64,000 nucleotides of DNA from Bradyrhizobium niftali. GTDB lineage: Bacteria > Pseudomonadota > Alphaproteobacteria > Rhizobiales > Xanthobacteraceae. The notes beneath the pieces are model-generated. The model had not been told where the DNA came from, ran no database searches, and saw only the letters and a list, made by a program, of their open reading frames with translations. This document shows positions 1 through 10,007 of the stretch, in pieces. Each line of letters begins with the position of its first letter. Within the stretch, counting starts at the first letter, position 1. The stretch spans positions 62,001-126,000 of the forward strand of contig NZ_SPQT01000028.1 of assembly GCF_004571025.1 (NCBI RefSeq), written 5' to 3'. The translations under genes were made by a program, and so were the position numbers.

Positions 1-2
1 AC

Positions 3-1400
3 GCATTGGCCGCCTTCCTCGACGGTAATGAGCCGGACGAAGCGACGCTGAAGCGGCTGATCCGCAAGGCGGTGCTGACCGGCGCGTTCTATCCCGTGCT
101 GTGCGGCTCGGCCTTCAAGAACAAGGGCGTGCAGCCGCTGCTCGACGCCGTCGTCGACTATCTGCCGTCGCCGATCGACGTGCCTGCGATCAAGGGCACC
201 GACGACCGCGGCAACGAGGTCGTGCGCAAGGCCGACGACAAGGAGCCGCTCGCGCTGCTCGCGTTCAAGATCATGGACGACCCGTTCGTCGGCACCATCA
301 CCTTCTGCCGCATCTACTCGGGCATCCTGCAGAGCGGCACCGGTGTCGTGAACTCGACGCGCGAGAAGAAGGAGCGCATCGGGCGCATGCTGCTGATGCA
401 TGCGAACAACCGCGAAGACATCAAGGAAGCCTATGCCGGCGACATCGTCGCGCTGGCCGGCCTGAAGGAAGCGCGCACCGGTGACACGCTGTGCGATCCC
501 GACAAGCAGGTGATCCTGGAGAAGATGGAATTCCCCGAGCCGGTCATCGAGATCGCGATCGAGCCGAAGTCCAAGGCCGACCAGGAAAAGCTGGGCGTGG
601 CGCTGGCCAAGCTCGCCGCGGAGGATCCGTCCTTCCGCGTGTCGACCGACCAGGAGTCCGGCCAGACCATCCTCAAGGGCATGGGCGAACTCCATCTCGA
701 CATCAAGGTCGACATCCTCAAGCGCACCTACAAGGTCGACGCCAACATCGGCGCGCCGCAGGTTGCGTTCCGTGAGCGCGTCACCAAGAAGGCCGAGGTC
801 AAGTACACCCACAAGAAGCAGACCGGCGGTACCGGTCAGTTCGCGGAAGTGTCGATCGTGGTCGAGCCGAACGAGCCCGGCAAGGGTTACGAGTTCGAGT
901 CCAAGATCGTCGGTGGTGCGGTTCCGAAGGAATACATCCCCGGCGTCGAAAAGGGCCTCAACAGCGTGATGAGCTCTGGTGTCGTCGCGGGCTTCCCCGT
1001 GGTCGACGTCAAGGTTCAGCTCGTCGACGGCAAGTACCACGACGTCGACTCGTCGGCGCTCGCCTTCGAAATCGCATCGCGCGCGGCATTCCGCGAAGCG
1101 CTGCAGAAGGGCAAGTCCGTCCTGCTCGAGCCGATCATGAAGGTCGAAGTGGTGACCCCGGAAGACTACACCGGCTCGGTCATCGGCGACCTGAATTCCC
1201 GGCGCGGTCAGATCCAGGGTCAAGACATGCGCGGCAACGCCAACGTCATCAACGCGATGGTGCCGCTCATGAACATGTTCGGTTACGTGAATAACCTGCG
1301 CTCGATGAGCCAGGGTCGCGCAACCTTCACCATGCAGTTCGATCACTACGCAGAAGCGCCGGCCAACGTGTCGGCAGAAGTCCAAAAGAAGTTTGCCTGA
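3..1400 (+). CDS. fusA: Elongation factor G, C-terminal two thirds (5' end outside window)
   Basis: EF-G is the cytosolic GTPase that drives translocation of tRNA and mRNA on the ribosome. The reading frame is open from the window edge; about 465 codons remain of a family length near 690, so the P-loop and switch regions lie upstream. Visible are the end of the G domain with the G5-like CGSAFKNKG segment, domain II (FVGTITFCRIYSG), domain III (MGELHLDIKVDILKR), domain IV (GGTGQFAEV) and domain V (VEVVTPEDYTGSVIGDLN). tuf follows after 40 bases, the usual str-operon order, with rpsL and rpsG expected upstream. Confidence 0.97.
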   Translation, partial: ALAAFLDGNEPDEATLKRLIRKAVLTGAFYPVLCGSAFKNKGVQPLLDAVVDYLPSPIDVPAIKGTDDRGNEVVRKADDKEPLALLAFKIMDDPFVGTITFCRIYSGILQSGTGVVNSTREKKERIGRMLLMHANNREDIKEAYAGDIVALAGLKEARTGDTLCDPDKQVILEKMEFPEPVIEIAIEPKSKADQEKLGVALAKLAAEDPSFRVSTDQESGQTILKGMGELHLDIKVDILKRTYKVDANIGAPQVAFRERVTKKAEVKYTHKKQTGGTGQFAEVSIVVEPNEPGKGYEFESKIVGGAVPKEYIPGVEKGLNSVMSSGVVAGFPVVDVKVQLVDGKYHDVDSSALAFEIASRAAFREALQKGKSVLLEPIMKVEVVTPEDYTGSVIGDLNSRRGQIQGQDMRGNANVINAMVPLMNMFGYVNNLRSMSQGRATFTMQFDHYAEAPANVSAEVQKKFA

Positions 1401-1440
1401 TTGTCGTCGGTCTCAAGCTGACGATTGAACGGAGAGTCAA

Positions 1441-2631
<1,191 letters not shown>

Positions 2632-2649
2632 TTACGAGAATAGGGACCG

Positions 2650-2681
2650 GCGAGTAGCGAATGGTGACATTCGCTATTCGC
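2650..2681. repeat. Hairpin built on a GCGAATAGC repeat, tuf-rpsJ gap
   Basis: A 14-base stem (GCGAGTAGCGAATG against CATTCGCTATTCGC, one G-T wobble) closes a four-base GTGA loop. The CTATTCG unit is repeated once more just downstream. No T-tract follows, so it is not a classic terminator. It may be a repeat element or an RNA-processing site between the str and S10 segments. Confidence 0.7.
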
Positions 2682-2713
2682 TATTCGCCACCCACTGAAG
2701 AGAGACCACGGCA

Positions 2714-3022
2714 ATGAACGGCCAAAACATTCGTATCCGTCTCAAGGCGTTCGACCATCGTATCCTCGATACGTCGACCCGCGAGATCGTGAACACGGCG
2801 AAGCGCACCGGCGCGCAGGTCCGCGGACCCATTCCGCTGCCCACCCGCATCGAGAAGTTCACCGTCAACCGTTCGCCCCACGTCGACAAGAAGAGCCGCG
2901 AACAGTTCGAGATGCGCACTCACAAGCGCCTGCTCGACATCGTCGATCCGACCCCGCAGACCGTCGATGCTTTGATGAAGCTCGATCTGGCCGCCGGTGT
3001 CGACGTCGAGATCAAGCTCTAA
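2714..3022 (+). CDS. rpsJ: 30S ribosomal protein S10
   Basis: S10 is a small-subunit head protein and, as NusE, part of the antitermination complex. The 102-residue protein is the family length and shows the conserved start [15 protein letters not shown], the GPIPLPT loop and the [22 protein letters not shown] segment. It opens the S10 operon; an RBS (GAAGAGAG) precedes the ATG. rplC follows after 52 bases. Confidence 0.99.
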
Positions 3023-3074
3023 GATTTTTGGATCCCGTTCGCGTAAGCGGACAGAAAGAACAGGAAGCAAGCCG

Positions 3075-3791
3075 ATGCGCTCCGGAGTGATCGCACAAAA
3101 GGTCGGGATGACGCGGGTCTTCACGGAGGCCGGCGAACATATCCCCGTGACCGTGCTGAAGCTCGGCAATTGCCAGGTCGTAGGCCACCGCACCGAAGAG
3201 AAGAACGGTTACGTCGCGCTCCAGCTCGGTTCTGGCAGCCGCAAGACCGTTTACATGCCCAAGGCGGAGCGCGGCCAGTTCGCGGTCGCCAAGGTCGAGC
3301 CGAAGCGCCGGGTCGAGGAATTCCGCGTCACCGCGGATGCCATGATCCCGGTCGGCGCCGAGATCCAGGCCGATCATTTCGTCGTCGGCCAGTTCGTCGA
3401 CGTCACCGGCACCTCGGTCGGTAAGGGCTTCGCCGGCGGCATGAAGCGCTGGAACTTCGGCGGTCTGCGCGCCACGCACGGTGTGTCGATCTCGCACCGC
3501 TCGATCGGTTCGACCGGTGGTCGTCAGGATCCCGGCAAGACCTGGAAGAACAAGAAGATGCCCGGCCACATGGGTGTCGACCGCATCACCACGCTCAACC
3601 TTCGAGTCGTTCAGCTCGATGTCGAGCGCGGCCTGATCCTCGTCGAAGGCGCCGTTCCCGGCTCCAAGGGCGGCTGGATCCGCGTGCGCGACGCCGTCAA
3701 GAAGCCGCTGCCGAAGGAAGCTCCGAAGCCCGGCAAGTTCAAGGTTGCGGGTGGCGAAGCCGAGGCTGCGGCCCAGCAGGAGGGTGCGTGA
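3075..3791 (+). CDS. rplC: 50S ribosomal protein L3
   Basis: L3 is a primary 23S-binding assembly protein reaching toward the peptidyl-transferase centre. The start is the ATG giving MRSGVIAQKVGMTRVF, the family N-terminus, preceded by AGGAAG; longer in-frame extension back into rpsJ has no support. It gives 238 residues with the conserved tip GSTGGRQDPG, whose Gln is N5-methylated by PrmB in other bacteria, and MPGHMG. The Ala/Glu-rich C-terminal tail is an extension. One base separates it from rplD. Confidence 0.98.
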   Translation: MRSGVIAQKVGMTRVFTEAGEHIPVTVLKLGNCQVVGHRTEEKNGYVALQLGSGSRKTVYMPKAERGQFAVAKVEPKRRVEEFRVTADAMIPVGAEIQADHFVVGQFVDVTGTSVGKGFAGGMKRWNFGGLRATHGVSISHRSIGSTGGRQDPGKTWKNKKMPGHMGVDRITTLNLRVVQLDVERGLILVEGAVPGSKGGWIRVRDAVKKPLPKEAPKPGKFKVAGGEAEAAAQQEGA

Positions 3792-3792
3792 G

Positions 3793-4413
3793 ATGGAATT
3801 GAAGGTCACCACCCTCGAAGGTAAGGAAGCCGGCTCGGTCCAGCTTTCCGACGCCATTTTCGGCCTCGAGCCGCGCCAGGACATCATTGCGCGTTGCGTG
3901 CAGTGGCAGCTCAACAAGCGCCAGGCCGGCACCCACAAGGCCAAGGGCCGCGCCGAGATCTGGCGCACCGGCAAGAAGATGTACAAGCAGAAGGGCACCG
4001 GCGGTGCTCGTCACGGCTCGGCTCGCGTGCCGCAGTTCCGTGGCGGTGGCCGCGCCTTCGGTCCGGTGGTGCGTTCGCACGCCACCGACCTGCCGAAGAA
4101 GGTCCGCGCGCTGGCTCTCAAGCATGCGCTGTCGGCCAAGGCCAAGGACGGTGATCTGCTGGTGATCGAGAAGGCCGCGCTGGAAGCCGCCAAGACCAAG
4201 GCGCTGCTCGGTCACTTCTCGGGCCTGGGGCTCACCAACGCGCTGATCATCGACGGCGCCGAGCTCAACAACGGCTTTGCCGCCGCGGCCCGCAACATCC
4301 CGAACATGGACGTGCTGCCGATCCAGGGCATCAACGTCTATGACATCCTGCGCCGTCAGAAGCTCGTTCTGACCAAGGCCGCCATCGATGCGCTGGAGGC
4401 GCGCTTCAAATGA
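3793..4413 (+). CDS. rplD: 50S ribosomal protein L4
   Basis: L4 lines the peptide exit tunnel with an extended loop; in enterobacteria it is also the S10-operon autoregulator. The start is the ATG one base after the rplC stop, giving MELKVTTLEGKEAG and 206 residues. The tunnel loop GTGGARHGSARVPQFRGGG is intact. The 3' end overlaps the rplW start by four bases (ATGA), implying translational coupling. Confidence 0.98.
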   Translation: MELKVTTLEGKEAGSVQLSDAIFGLEPRQDIIARCVQWQLNKRQAGTHKAKGRAEIWRTGKKMYKQKGTGGARHGSARVPQFRGGGRAFGPVVRSHATDLPKKVRALALKHALSAKAKDGDLLVIEKAALEAAKTKALLGHFSGLGLTNALIIDGAELNNGFAAAARNIPNMDVLPIQGINVYDILRRQKLVLTKAAIDALEARFK

Positions 4414-4712
4414 CGAAGAACATCGAGCCTCGCCACTACGACGTGATCGTTGCTCCGGTCGTCACCGAAAAGGCGACGCTGGCGTCCGAGCACAACAAGG
4501 TCCTGTTCAAGGTGGCCGCGAAGGCGACCAAGCCGCAGATCAAGGAAGCGATCGAGAAGCTGTTCGACGTCAAGGTCAAGAGCGTCAACACGCTGGTCCG
4601 CAAGGGCAAGACCAAGGTCTTCCGCGGCAACCTCGGTTCGCAGTCGAACACCAAGCGCGCGATCGTGACCCTCGAAGAGGGCCACCGGATCGACGTCACC
4701 ACCGGTCTGTAA
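4410..4712 (+). CDS. rplW: 50S ribosomal protein L23
   Basis: L23 sits at the tunnel exit and is the docking point for trigger factor and SRP. The 100-residue protein shows APVVTEKATL near the N-terminus, the KVAAKATKPQIKEAIEKLF helix and the C-terminal VTLEEGHRIDVTTGL. It starts inside the rplD stop (ATGA overlap). rplB follows after 12 bases. Confidence 0.98.
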   Translation: MTKNIEPRHYDVIVAPVVTEKATLASEHNKVLFKVAAKATKPQIKEAIEKLFDVKVKSVNTLVRKGKTKVFRGNLGSQSNTKRAIVTLEEGHRIDVTTGL

Positions 4713-4724
4713 GGTCGTACGACG

Positions 4725-5558
4725 ATGGCACTGAAGACATTCAATCCCACGACGCCGGGCCAGCGCCAGCTGGTCATGGTCGATCGTTCGGCCCTGTACA
4801 AGGGCAAGCCGGTCAAGGCGCTCACCGAAGGCAAGCATTCCTCCGGCGGTCGCAACAACACCGGTCGCATCACCGTGCGCTTCCGCGGCGGCGGTCACAA
4901 GCAGACCCTGCGCATCGTCGACTTCAAGCGCGACAAGGTCGATGCGCCCGCGACCGTCGAGCGGCTGGAATACGATCCGAACCGCACTGCGTTCATCGCA
5001 CTGGTCAAGTACGAAGACGGCACCCAGGCCTATATCCTGGCGCCGCAGCGCCTGGCGGTCGGCGATTCCGTGGTGGCCGGCAACTATGTCGACGTGAAGC
5101 CGGGCAACGTCATGCCGCTCGGCAACATGCCGGTCGGCACGATCATCCACAACATCGAGGTCAAGATCGGGAAGGGCGGCCAGCTCGCCCGTTCCGCGGG
5201 CACCTACGCCCAGCTCGTCGGTCGCGACCAGGACTACGTGATCATCCGCCTGAACTCGGGTGAGCAGCGCCTGGTGCACGGCCGTTGCCGCGGCACGATC
5301 GGCGCGGTGTCGAACCCGGATCACATGAACACCTCGATCGGCAAGGCCGGCCGCAACCGTTGGCTGGGTCGCAAGCCGCACAACCGCGGTGTTTCGATGA
5401 ACCCGATCGACCATCCGCACGGCGGTGGTGAAGGTCGTACCTCGGGCGGTCGCCACCCGGTTACTCCGTGGGGCAAGCCGACCAAGGGCAAGAAGACCCG
5501 CTCCAACAAGTCGACCAACAAATTCATTCTCCTAAGCCGCCACAAGCGGAAGAAGTAA
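4725..5558 (+). CDS. rplB: 50S ribosomal protein L2
   Basis: L2 is essential for subunit association and peptidyl-transferase assembly. The 277-residue protein is full length, with the RGGGHKQTLRIVDFKRDK RNA-binding region, and the C-terminal NPIDHPHGGGEG motif containing the conserved histidine next to the active centre, followed by the basic KGKKTRSNKSTNKFI tail. It sits in the standard place between rplW and rpsS with 12-base spacers on both sides. Confidence 0.99.
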   Translation: MALKTFNPTTPGQRQLVMVDRSALYKGKPVKALTEGKHSSGGRNNTGRITVRFRGGGHKQTLRIVDFKRDKVDAPATVERLEYDPNRTAFIALVKYEDGTQAYILAPQRLAVGDSVVAGNYVDVKPGNVMPLGNMPVGTIIHNIEVKIGKGGQLARSAGTYAQLVGRDQDYVIIRLNSGEQRLVHGRCRGTIGAVSNPDHMNTSIGKAGRNRWLGRKPHNRGVSMNPIDHPHGGGEGRTSGGRHPVTPWGKPTKGKKTRSNKSTNKFILLSRHKRKK

Positions 5559-5570
5559 GGAACGCCGGAC

Positions 5571-5849
5571 ATGGTTCGTTCAGTCTGGAAAGGCCCGTTC
5601 GTCGAGGGTTCTCTGCTCAAGAAGGCAGATGCCGCGCGCGCGTCCGGCCGTCACGACGTCATCAAGATCTGGAGCCGTCGTTCGACGATCCTGCCGCAGT
5701 TCGTCGGTCTGACCTTCGGCGTCTACAACGGTCAGAAGCACGTGCCGGTGGCCGTCAACGAGGAAATGGTCGGTCACAAGTTCGGCGAGTTTTCGCCGAC
5801 CCGGACCTTCCATGGCCACTCCGGTGACAAGAAAGCCAAGAAGGCTTGA
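5571..5849 (+). CDS. rpsS: 30S ribosomal protein S19
   Basis: S19 binds the 16S head near S13 and contacts the A-site tRNA. The 92-residue protein has the family signature: MVRSVWKGPFVEGSLL at the N-terminus, KIWSRRSTILPQFVG and the C-terminal GEFSPTRTFHGHSGDKK. Spacing is tight to rplB (12 bases) and rplV (10 bases). Confidence 0.99.
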   Translation: MVRSVWKGPFVEGSLLKKADAARASGRHDVIKIWSRRSTILPQFVGLTFGVYNGQKHVPVAVNEEMVGHKFGEFSPTRTFHGHSGDKKAKKA

Positions 5850-5859
5850 GGATTAAACG

Positions 5860-6249
5860 ATGAGCAAACCTAAGCGCGAACGGAGCCTCGCCGACAACGA
5901 GGCCAAGGCGGTCGCCCGGATGCTGCGGGTGAGCCCGCAGAAGCTCAACCTGGTCGCCCAGCTCATTCGCGGCCGGAAGGCGGCTGCTGCGCTCGCCGAC
6001 CTGCAGTTTTCGCGCAAGCGGATCGCGGTTGACGTGAAGAAGTGCCTGGAATCGGCTATCGCCAATGCCGAGAACAACCACGACCTCGACGTCGATGATC
6101 TCGTCGTGGCGCAGGCTTTCGTCGGCAACGGCCTCGTGATGAAGCGCTTTGCCGCCCGCGGCCGTGGCCGTTCGGGCCGTGTCTACAAACCATTTTCGCA
6201 GCTGACGATCATTGTTCGTCAGGTCGAAGCCGAAGCAGCAGCGGCTTAA
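5860..6249 (+). CDS. rplV: 50S ribosomal protein L22
   Basis: L22 spans the large subunit and its long beta hairpin lines the exit tunnel. The 129-residue protein shows RVSPQKLNLVAQLIRG, the NAENNHDLDVDDL segment and the hairpin region KRFAARGRGRSGRVYKPFSQLTI in two parts. A basic N-terminal stretch (MSKPKRERS) precedes the core. It is followed by rpsC after 18 bases. Confidence 0.98.
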   Translation: MSKPKRERSLADNEAKAVARMLRVSPQKLNLVAQLIRGRKAAAALADLQFSRKRIAVDVKKCLESAIANAENNHDLDVDDLVVAQAFVGNGLVMKRFAARGRGRSGRVYKPFSQLTIIVRQVEAEAAAA

Positions 6250-6267
6250 GGGTCGCAGGAGAAAACG

Positions 6268-6990
6268 ATGGGTCAAAAGATCAATCCGATCGGTCTGCGT
6301 CTCGGCATCAACCGGACCTGGGATTCCCGCTGGTTCGCCGGCAAGCAGGAATACGGCAAGCTGCTGCATGAGGACGTCAAGATCCGCGAGATCCTGCACA
6401 AGGAGCTCAAGCAGGCGGCCGTCGCCCGCATCGTGATCGAGCGTCCGCACAAGAAGTGCCGCGTCACCATCCACTCGGCCCGTCCGGGCGTGGTGATCGG
6501 CAAGAAGGGCGCCGACATCGACAAGCTGCGCAAGCGGGTCGCGGACATCACCTCGTCCGACGTCGTCATCAACATCGTCGAGATCCGCAAGCCGGAGCTC
6601 GATGCGACGCTGGTGGCCGAGTCGATCGCGCAGCAGCTGGAGCGCCGCGTGGCGTTCCGCCGTGCCATGAAGCGCGCCGTGCAGTCGGCGATGCGTCTCG
6701 GCGCGGAAGGCATCCGCATCAACTGCTCGGGACGTCTCGGCGGTGCGGAAATCGCGCGCATGGAGTGGTACCGCGAAGGTCGCGTGCCGCTGCACACGCT
6801 GCGCGCGGACATCGACTACGGCGTTGCGACCGCGTTCACGACCTTCGGCACCTGCGGCGTCAAGGTCTGGATCTTCAAGGGCGAGATCCTCGAGCACGAT
6901 CCGATGGCCCAGGACAAGAGAATGGCCGAAGGCGAGACTGGTGGCAGTGGTGATCGCGGCCGTCAGCGCCGCGATACGGCTGCAGCCTAA
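6268..6990 (+). CDS. rpsC: 30S ribosomal protein S3
   Basis: S3 forms part of the mRNA entry site and helicase activity of the 30S subunit. The 240-residue protein starts MGQKINPIGLRLG. A KH type-2 domain with the GKKG loop in VVIGKKGADID is visible, then the C-terminal S3 domain (IRINCSGRLGGAEIARMEW). The tail is a low-complexity GETGGSGDRGRQRRDTAAA extension. The 31-base gap to rplP is slightly longer than the neighbouring spacers. Confidence 0.98.
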   Translation: MGQKINPIGLRLGINRTWDSRWFAGKQEYGKLLHEDVKIREILHKELKQAAVARIVIERPHKKCRVTIHSARPGVVIGKKGADIDKLRKRVADITSSDVVINIVEIRKPELDATLVAESIAQQLERRVAFRRAMKRAVQSAMRLGAEGIRINCSGRLGGAEIARMEWYREGRVPLHTLRADIDYGVATAFTTFGTCGVKVWIFKGEILEHDPMAQDKRMAEGETGGSGDRGRQRRDTAAA

Positions 6991-7021
6991 GGCCAGCACA
7001 GGAATTTGAGGGCTTAAAGCC

Positions 7022-7435
7022 ATGATGCAACCTAAGAAAACGAAGTTCCGGAAGGCGCATAAGGGCCGCATCCACGGCGTTGCGTCTTCGGGCGCGACGT
7101 TGGCGTTCGGCCAGTACGGCCTGAAGGCGACCGAGCCTGAGCGCGTCACCGCGCGCCAGATCGAAGCCGCCCGCCGCGCGCTGACCCGTCACATGAAGCG
7201 CGCCGGCCGCGTCTGGATCCGCGTATTCCCCGACCTTCCGGTGTCGAAGAAGCCGGCCGAAGTCCGCATGGGTTCCGGCAAGGGTTCGCCGGAACTGTGG
7301 GTGGCGCGCGTCAAGCCGGGCCGGGTGCTGTTCGAGATCGACGGCGTCAACACCCAGACGGCGCGTGAGGCGCTGACCCTGGCGGCCGCCAAGCTGCCGA
7401 TCAAGACGCGCTTCGTCGAGCGCATTGCGGAGTAA
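7022..7435 (+). CDS. rplP: 50S ribosomal protein L16
   Basis: L16 binds 23S rRNA by the A site and is needed for late 50S assembly. The 137-residue protein has the signature MMQPKKTKFRKAHKGRIHG, RRALTRHMKRAGRVWIRVFP and GKGSPELWVARVKPG. Two ATGs in tandem (7022 and 7025) start the gene; the first gives the usual family form. Five bases separate its stop from the preferred rpmC start. Confidence 0.98.
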   Translation: MMQPKKTKFRKAHKGRIHGVASSGATLAFGQYGLKATEPERVTARQIEAARRALTRHMKRAGRVWIRVFPDLPVSKKPAEVRMGSGKGSPELWVARVKPGRVLFEIDGVNTQTAREALTLAAAKLPIKTRFVERIAE

Positions 7436-7440
7436 TGGCC

Positions 7441-7647
7441 ATGGCCCAGATGAAGATCGAAGACATCCGCGCGATGAGCCCCGACCAGCAGGATGACGCC
7501 ATCCTGAACCTGAAGAAGGAGCGCTTTAACCTGCGCTTCCAGCGCGCCACCGGGCAGCTCGAGAACACCTCGCGCCTGCGCGAGGCCCGCCGCGACATCG
7601 CCCGGATCAAGACCGTCGCCGCGCAGACGCGCGCGAAGAAGAAGTAA
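7441..7647 (+). CDS. rpmC: 50S ribosomal protein L29
   Basis: L29 is a small two-helix protein at the tunnel exit next to L23. The chosen ATG at 7441 gives MAQMKIEDIRAMSPDQQD and 68 residues; an in-frame ATG at 7435 overlapping the rplP stop would add Met-Ala. Visible are LNLKKERFNLRFQRATGQLENTSRLREARRD in consecutive parts and a Lys/Arg tail. rpsQ follows after 13 bases. Confidence 0.95.
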   Translation: MAQMKIEDIRAMSPDQQDDAILNLKKERFNLRFQRATGQLENTSRLREARRDIARIKTVAAQTRAKKK

Positions 7648-7660
7648 GAGGCTTACGAAG

Positions 7661-7909
7661 ATGCCGAAACGTACTTTGCAGGGCGTGGTCGTCAGCGACA
7701 AGACAGCCAAGACGGTCGTTGTCCGCGTCGATCGCCGCTTCACGCACCCGATCTACAAGAAGACGATCCGCCGTTCGAAGAACTATCACGCGCACGACGA
7801 GAACAACGAGTTCAAGCCGGGCGATATGGTTTGGATCGAGGAATCGAAGCCGATTTCGAAGTTGAAGCGCTGGGTCGTGATCCGGGGCGAACACAAGAAA
7901 AGCGCCTGA
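7661..7909 (+). CDS. rpsQ: 30S ribosomal protein S17
   Basis: S17 is a primary 16S-binding protein with an OB fold. The 82-residue protein has the family start MPKRTLQGVVVSDK, the strand KTVVVRVDRRFTHPIY and the motif GDMVWIEESKPISKLKRW. It ends the S10 segment; an 84-base gap with two imperfect hairpins precedes rplN, consistent with a boundary between S10 and spc transcripts. Confidence 0.98.
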   Translation: MPKRTLQGVVVSDKTAKTVVVRVDRRFTHPIYKKTIRRSKNYHAHDENNEFKPGDMVWIEESKPISKLKRWVVIRGEHKKSA

Positions 7910-7993
7910 TCTGTTGGCTTTAGCCGACTGCCTTCAGGGAAATGTTGAGCGCCGGCTGGGCTGGCGCAAGAGAGAAGAGGACGAGGTGCATCA

Positions 7994-8362
7994 ATGATTC
8001 AGATGCAGACCAACCTCGACGTGGCCGACAATTCTGGCGCACGCCGTGTCATGTGTATCAAGGTGCTCGGGGGCTCCAAGCGCCGCTACGCCACGATCGG
8101 CGACATCATTGTCGTCTCGATCAAGGAAGCGATTCCGCGTGGCAAGGTGAAGAAGGGCGACGTGATGAAGGCCGTCGTGGTGCGCGTCCGCAAGGACATC
8201 CGCCGCGCCGACGGTTCGGTCATCCGCTTCGACCGCAACGCCGCCGTGCTGATCAACAACCAGTCCGAGCCGGTCGGCACCCGTATCTTCGGGCCCGTGC
8301 CGCGCGAGCTGCGCGCCAAGAATCACATGAAGATCATTTCCCTCGCGCCGGAGGTGCTGTGA
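7994..8362 (+). CDS. rplN: 50S ribosomal protein L14
   Basis: L14 lies at the subunit interface and forms bridge B8. The 122-residue protein starts MIQMQTNLDVADNSGARRVMCIKVLGG, cited here by its two halves, and ends with GPVPRELRAKNHMKIISLAPEVL. It opens the spc-like segment. Its TGA overlaps the rplX ATG by one base. Confidence 0.98.
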   Translation: MIQMQTNLDVADNSGARRVMCIKVLGGSKRRYATIGDIIVVSIKEAIPRGKVKKGDVMKAVVVRVRKDIRRADGSVIRFDRNAAVLINNQSEPVGTRIFGPVPRELRAKNHMKIISLAPEVL

Positions 8363-8668
8363 TGGCTGCGAAGATCCGCAAGGGCGACAAGGTCGTCGTG
8401 CTGACCGGTCGCGACAAGGGTCGTACCGGCGAAGTGTTCGAGGTTCGCCCCGACGCCGGCACGGCGCTCGTGCGCGGCGTCAACATGGTCAAGCGTCACC
8501 AGAAGCAGACGCAGGCCCAGGAGGGCGGCATCATCTCGAAAGAGGCGCCGATCCAACTGTCCAACATCGCGTATGTCGGCAAGGACGGAAAGCCGACCCG
8601 CGTCGGATTCAAGATTCTGGCGGACGGCAAGAAGGTCCGCATCGCCAAGAGCTCGGGAGCTGAGATCG

Positions 8669-8676
<8 letters not shown>
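8362..8676 (+). CDS. rplX: 50S ribosomal protein L24
   Basis: L24 initiates 50S assembly. The start is the ATG sharing a base with the rplN stop; this gives MAAKIRKGDKVVVLTGRDKG, a KOW motif, and 104 residues. The mid-region NMVKRHQKQTQAQEGGI is conserved. Longer upstream extension in this frame runs through rplN and is rejected. The 3' end overlaps the rplE start by eight bases. Confidence 0.98.
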
Positions 8677-9226
<550 letters not shown>

Positions 9227-9272
9227 GACGCTGACCTAAAGCCTCTCAAACGCGGATACCCAGGAGCCAAGC

Positions 9273-9578
9273 ATGGCAAAGAAGAGTTCAATCGAGAAGA
9301 ACAACCGGCGCAAGCGGATGGTGAAGAACGCCGCCCCGAAGCGCGAGCGGTTGAAGGCGATCATCGCCGACAAGACGCTGCCGATGGAGGAGCGGTTCGC
9401 CGCGACCCTGAAGCTCGCCGAGATGCCGCGCAATTCGTCGGCGACCCGCGTGCGTCTTCGCTGCGAGCTGTCGGGCCGTCCGCGCTCGAACTACCGCAAG
9501 AACAAGCTGTCCCGTATCGCGCTGCGCGAACTTGGCTCCAAGGGCATGGTCCCGGGCCTCGTGAAGTCGAGCTGGTAA
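9273..9578 (+). CDS. rpsN: 30S ribosomal protein S14, zinc-free long type
   Basis: S14 is a late-assembling 30S head protein. At 101 residues with a single cysteine (LRCELSGRPR) it is the long C-minus form without a zinc ribbon. The family core RNSSATRVRLRCELSGRPR and the C-terminal SRIALRELGSKGMVPGLVKSSW, in parts, are intact. An AGGAGCC RBS precedes the ATG. Confidence 0.98.
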   Translation: MAKKSSIEKNNRRKRMVKNAAPKRERLKAIIADKTLPMEERFAATLKLAEMPRNSSATRVRLRCELSGRPRSNYRKNKLSRIALRELGSKGMVPGLVKSSW

Positions 9579-9592
9579 GGAGGGTCGTTTAG

Positions 9593-9991
9593 ATGTCTAC
9601 GCACGATCCAATCAGCGATCTGATCACCCGCATCCGCAACGCGCAGATGCGCTCCAAGACCAAGGTCTCCACGCCCGGCTCGCGGATGCGCGAGAACGTG
9701 CTCGAAGTGCTCAAGAGCGAGGGCTACATCCGCGGCTACGCCACGGTCGAGCACTCCTCGGGCCGCAGCGAGATCGAGATCGAGCTGAAGTATTTCGACG
9801 GCGAGCCCGTCATCCGCGAGATCGAACGTGTTTCCAAGCCCGGGCGTCGTGTTTACGCCTCGGTGAAGAACCTGCCGCGGGTCAACAACGGGCTCGGCAT
9901 TTCGGTGTTGTCGACGCCGAAGGGGATCATGGCCGACCACAGCGCGCGCGACGCGAATGTGGGCGGCGAAGTCCTCTTCACGGTGTTCTGA
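9593..9991 (+). CDS. rpsH: 30S ribosomal protein S8
   Basis: S8 is a primary 16S-binding protein and, in enterobacteria, the spc-operon repressor. The 132-residue protein shows [18 protein letters not shown], the linker [17 protein letters not shown] and the C-terminal [20 protein letters not shown]. An AAGGAGGG RBS with a purine-rich spacer is visible. It lies 14 bases after rpsN. Confidence 0.98.
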
Positions 9992-10007
9992 GAAGGATTT
10001 TTGATCC

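Noticed and set aside
5755..7149. A 464-residue minus-strand open frame across rplV-rpsC
   Set aside because: Shadow of ribosomal protein genes with high GC3; composition is His/Asp/Arg-rich without any domain.
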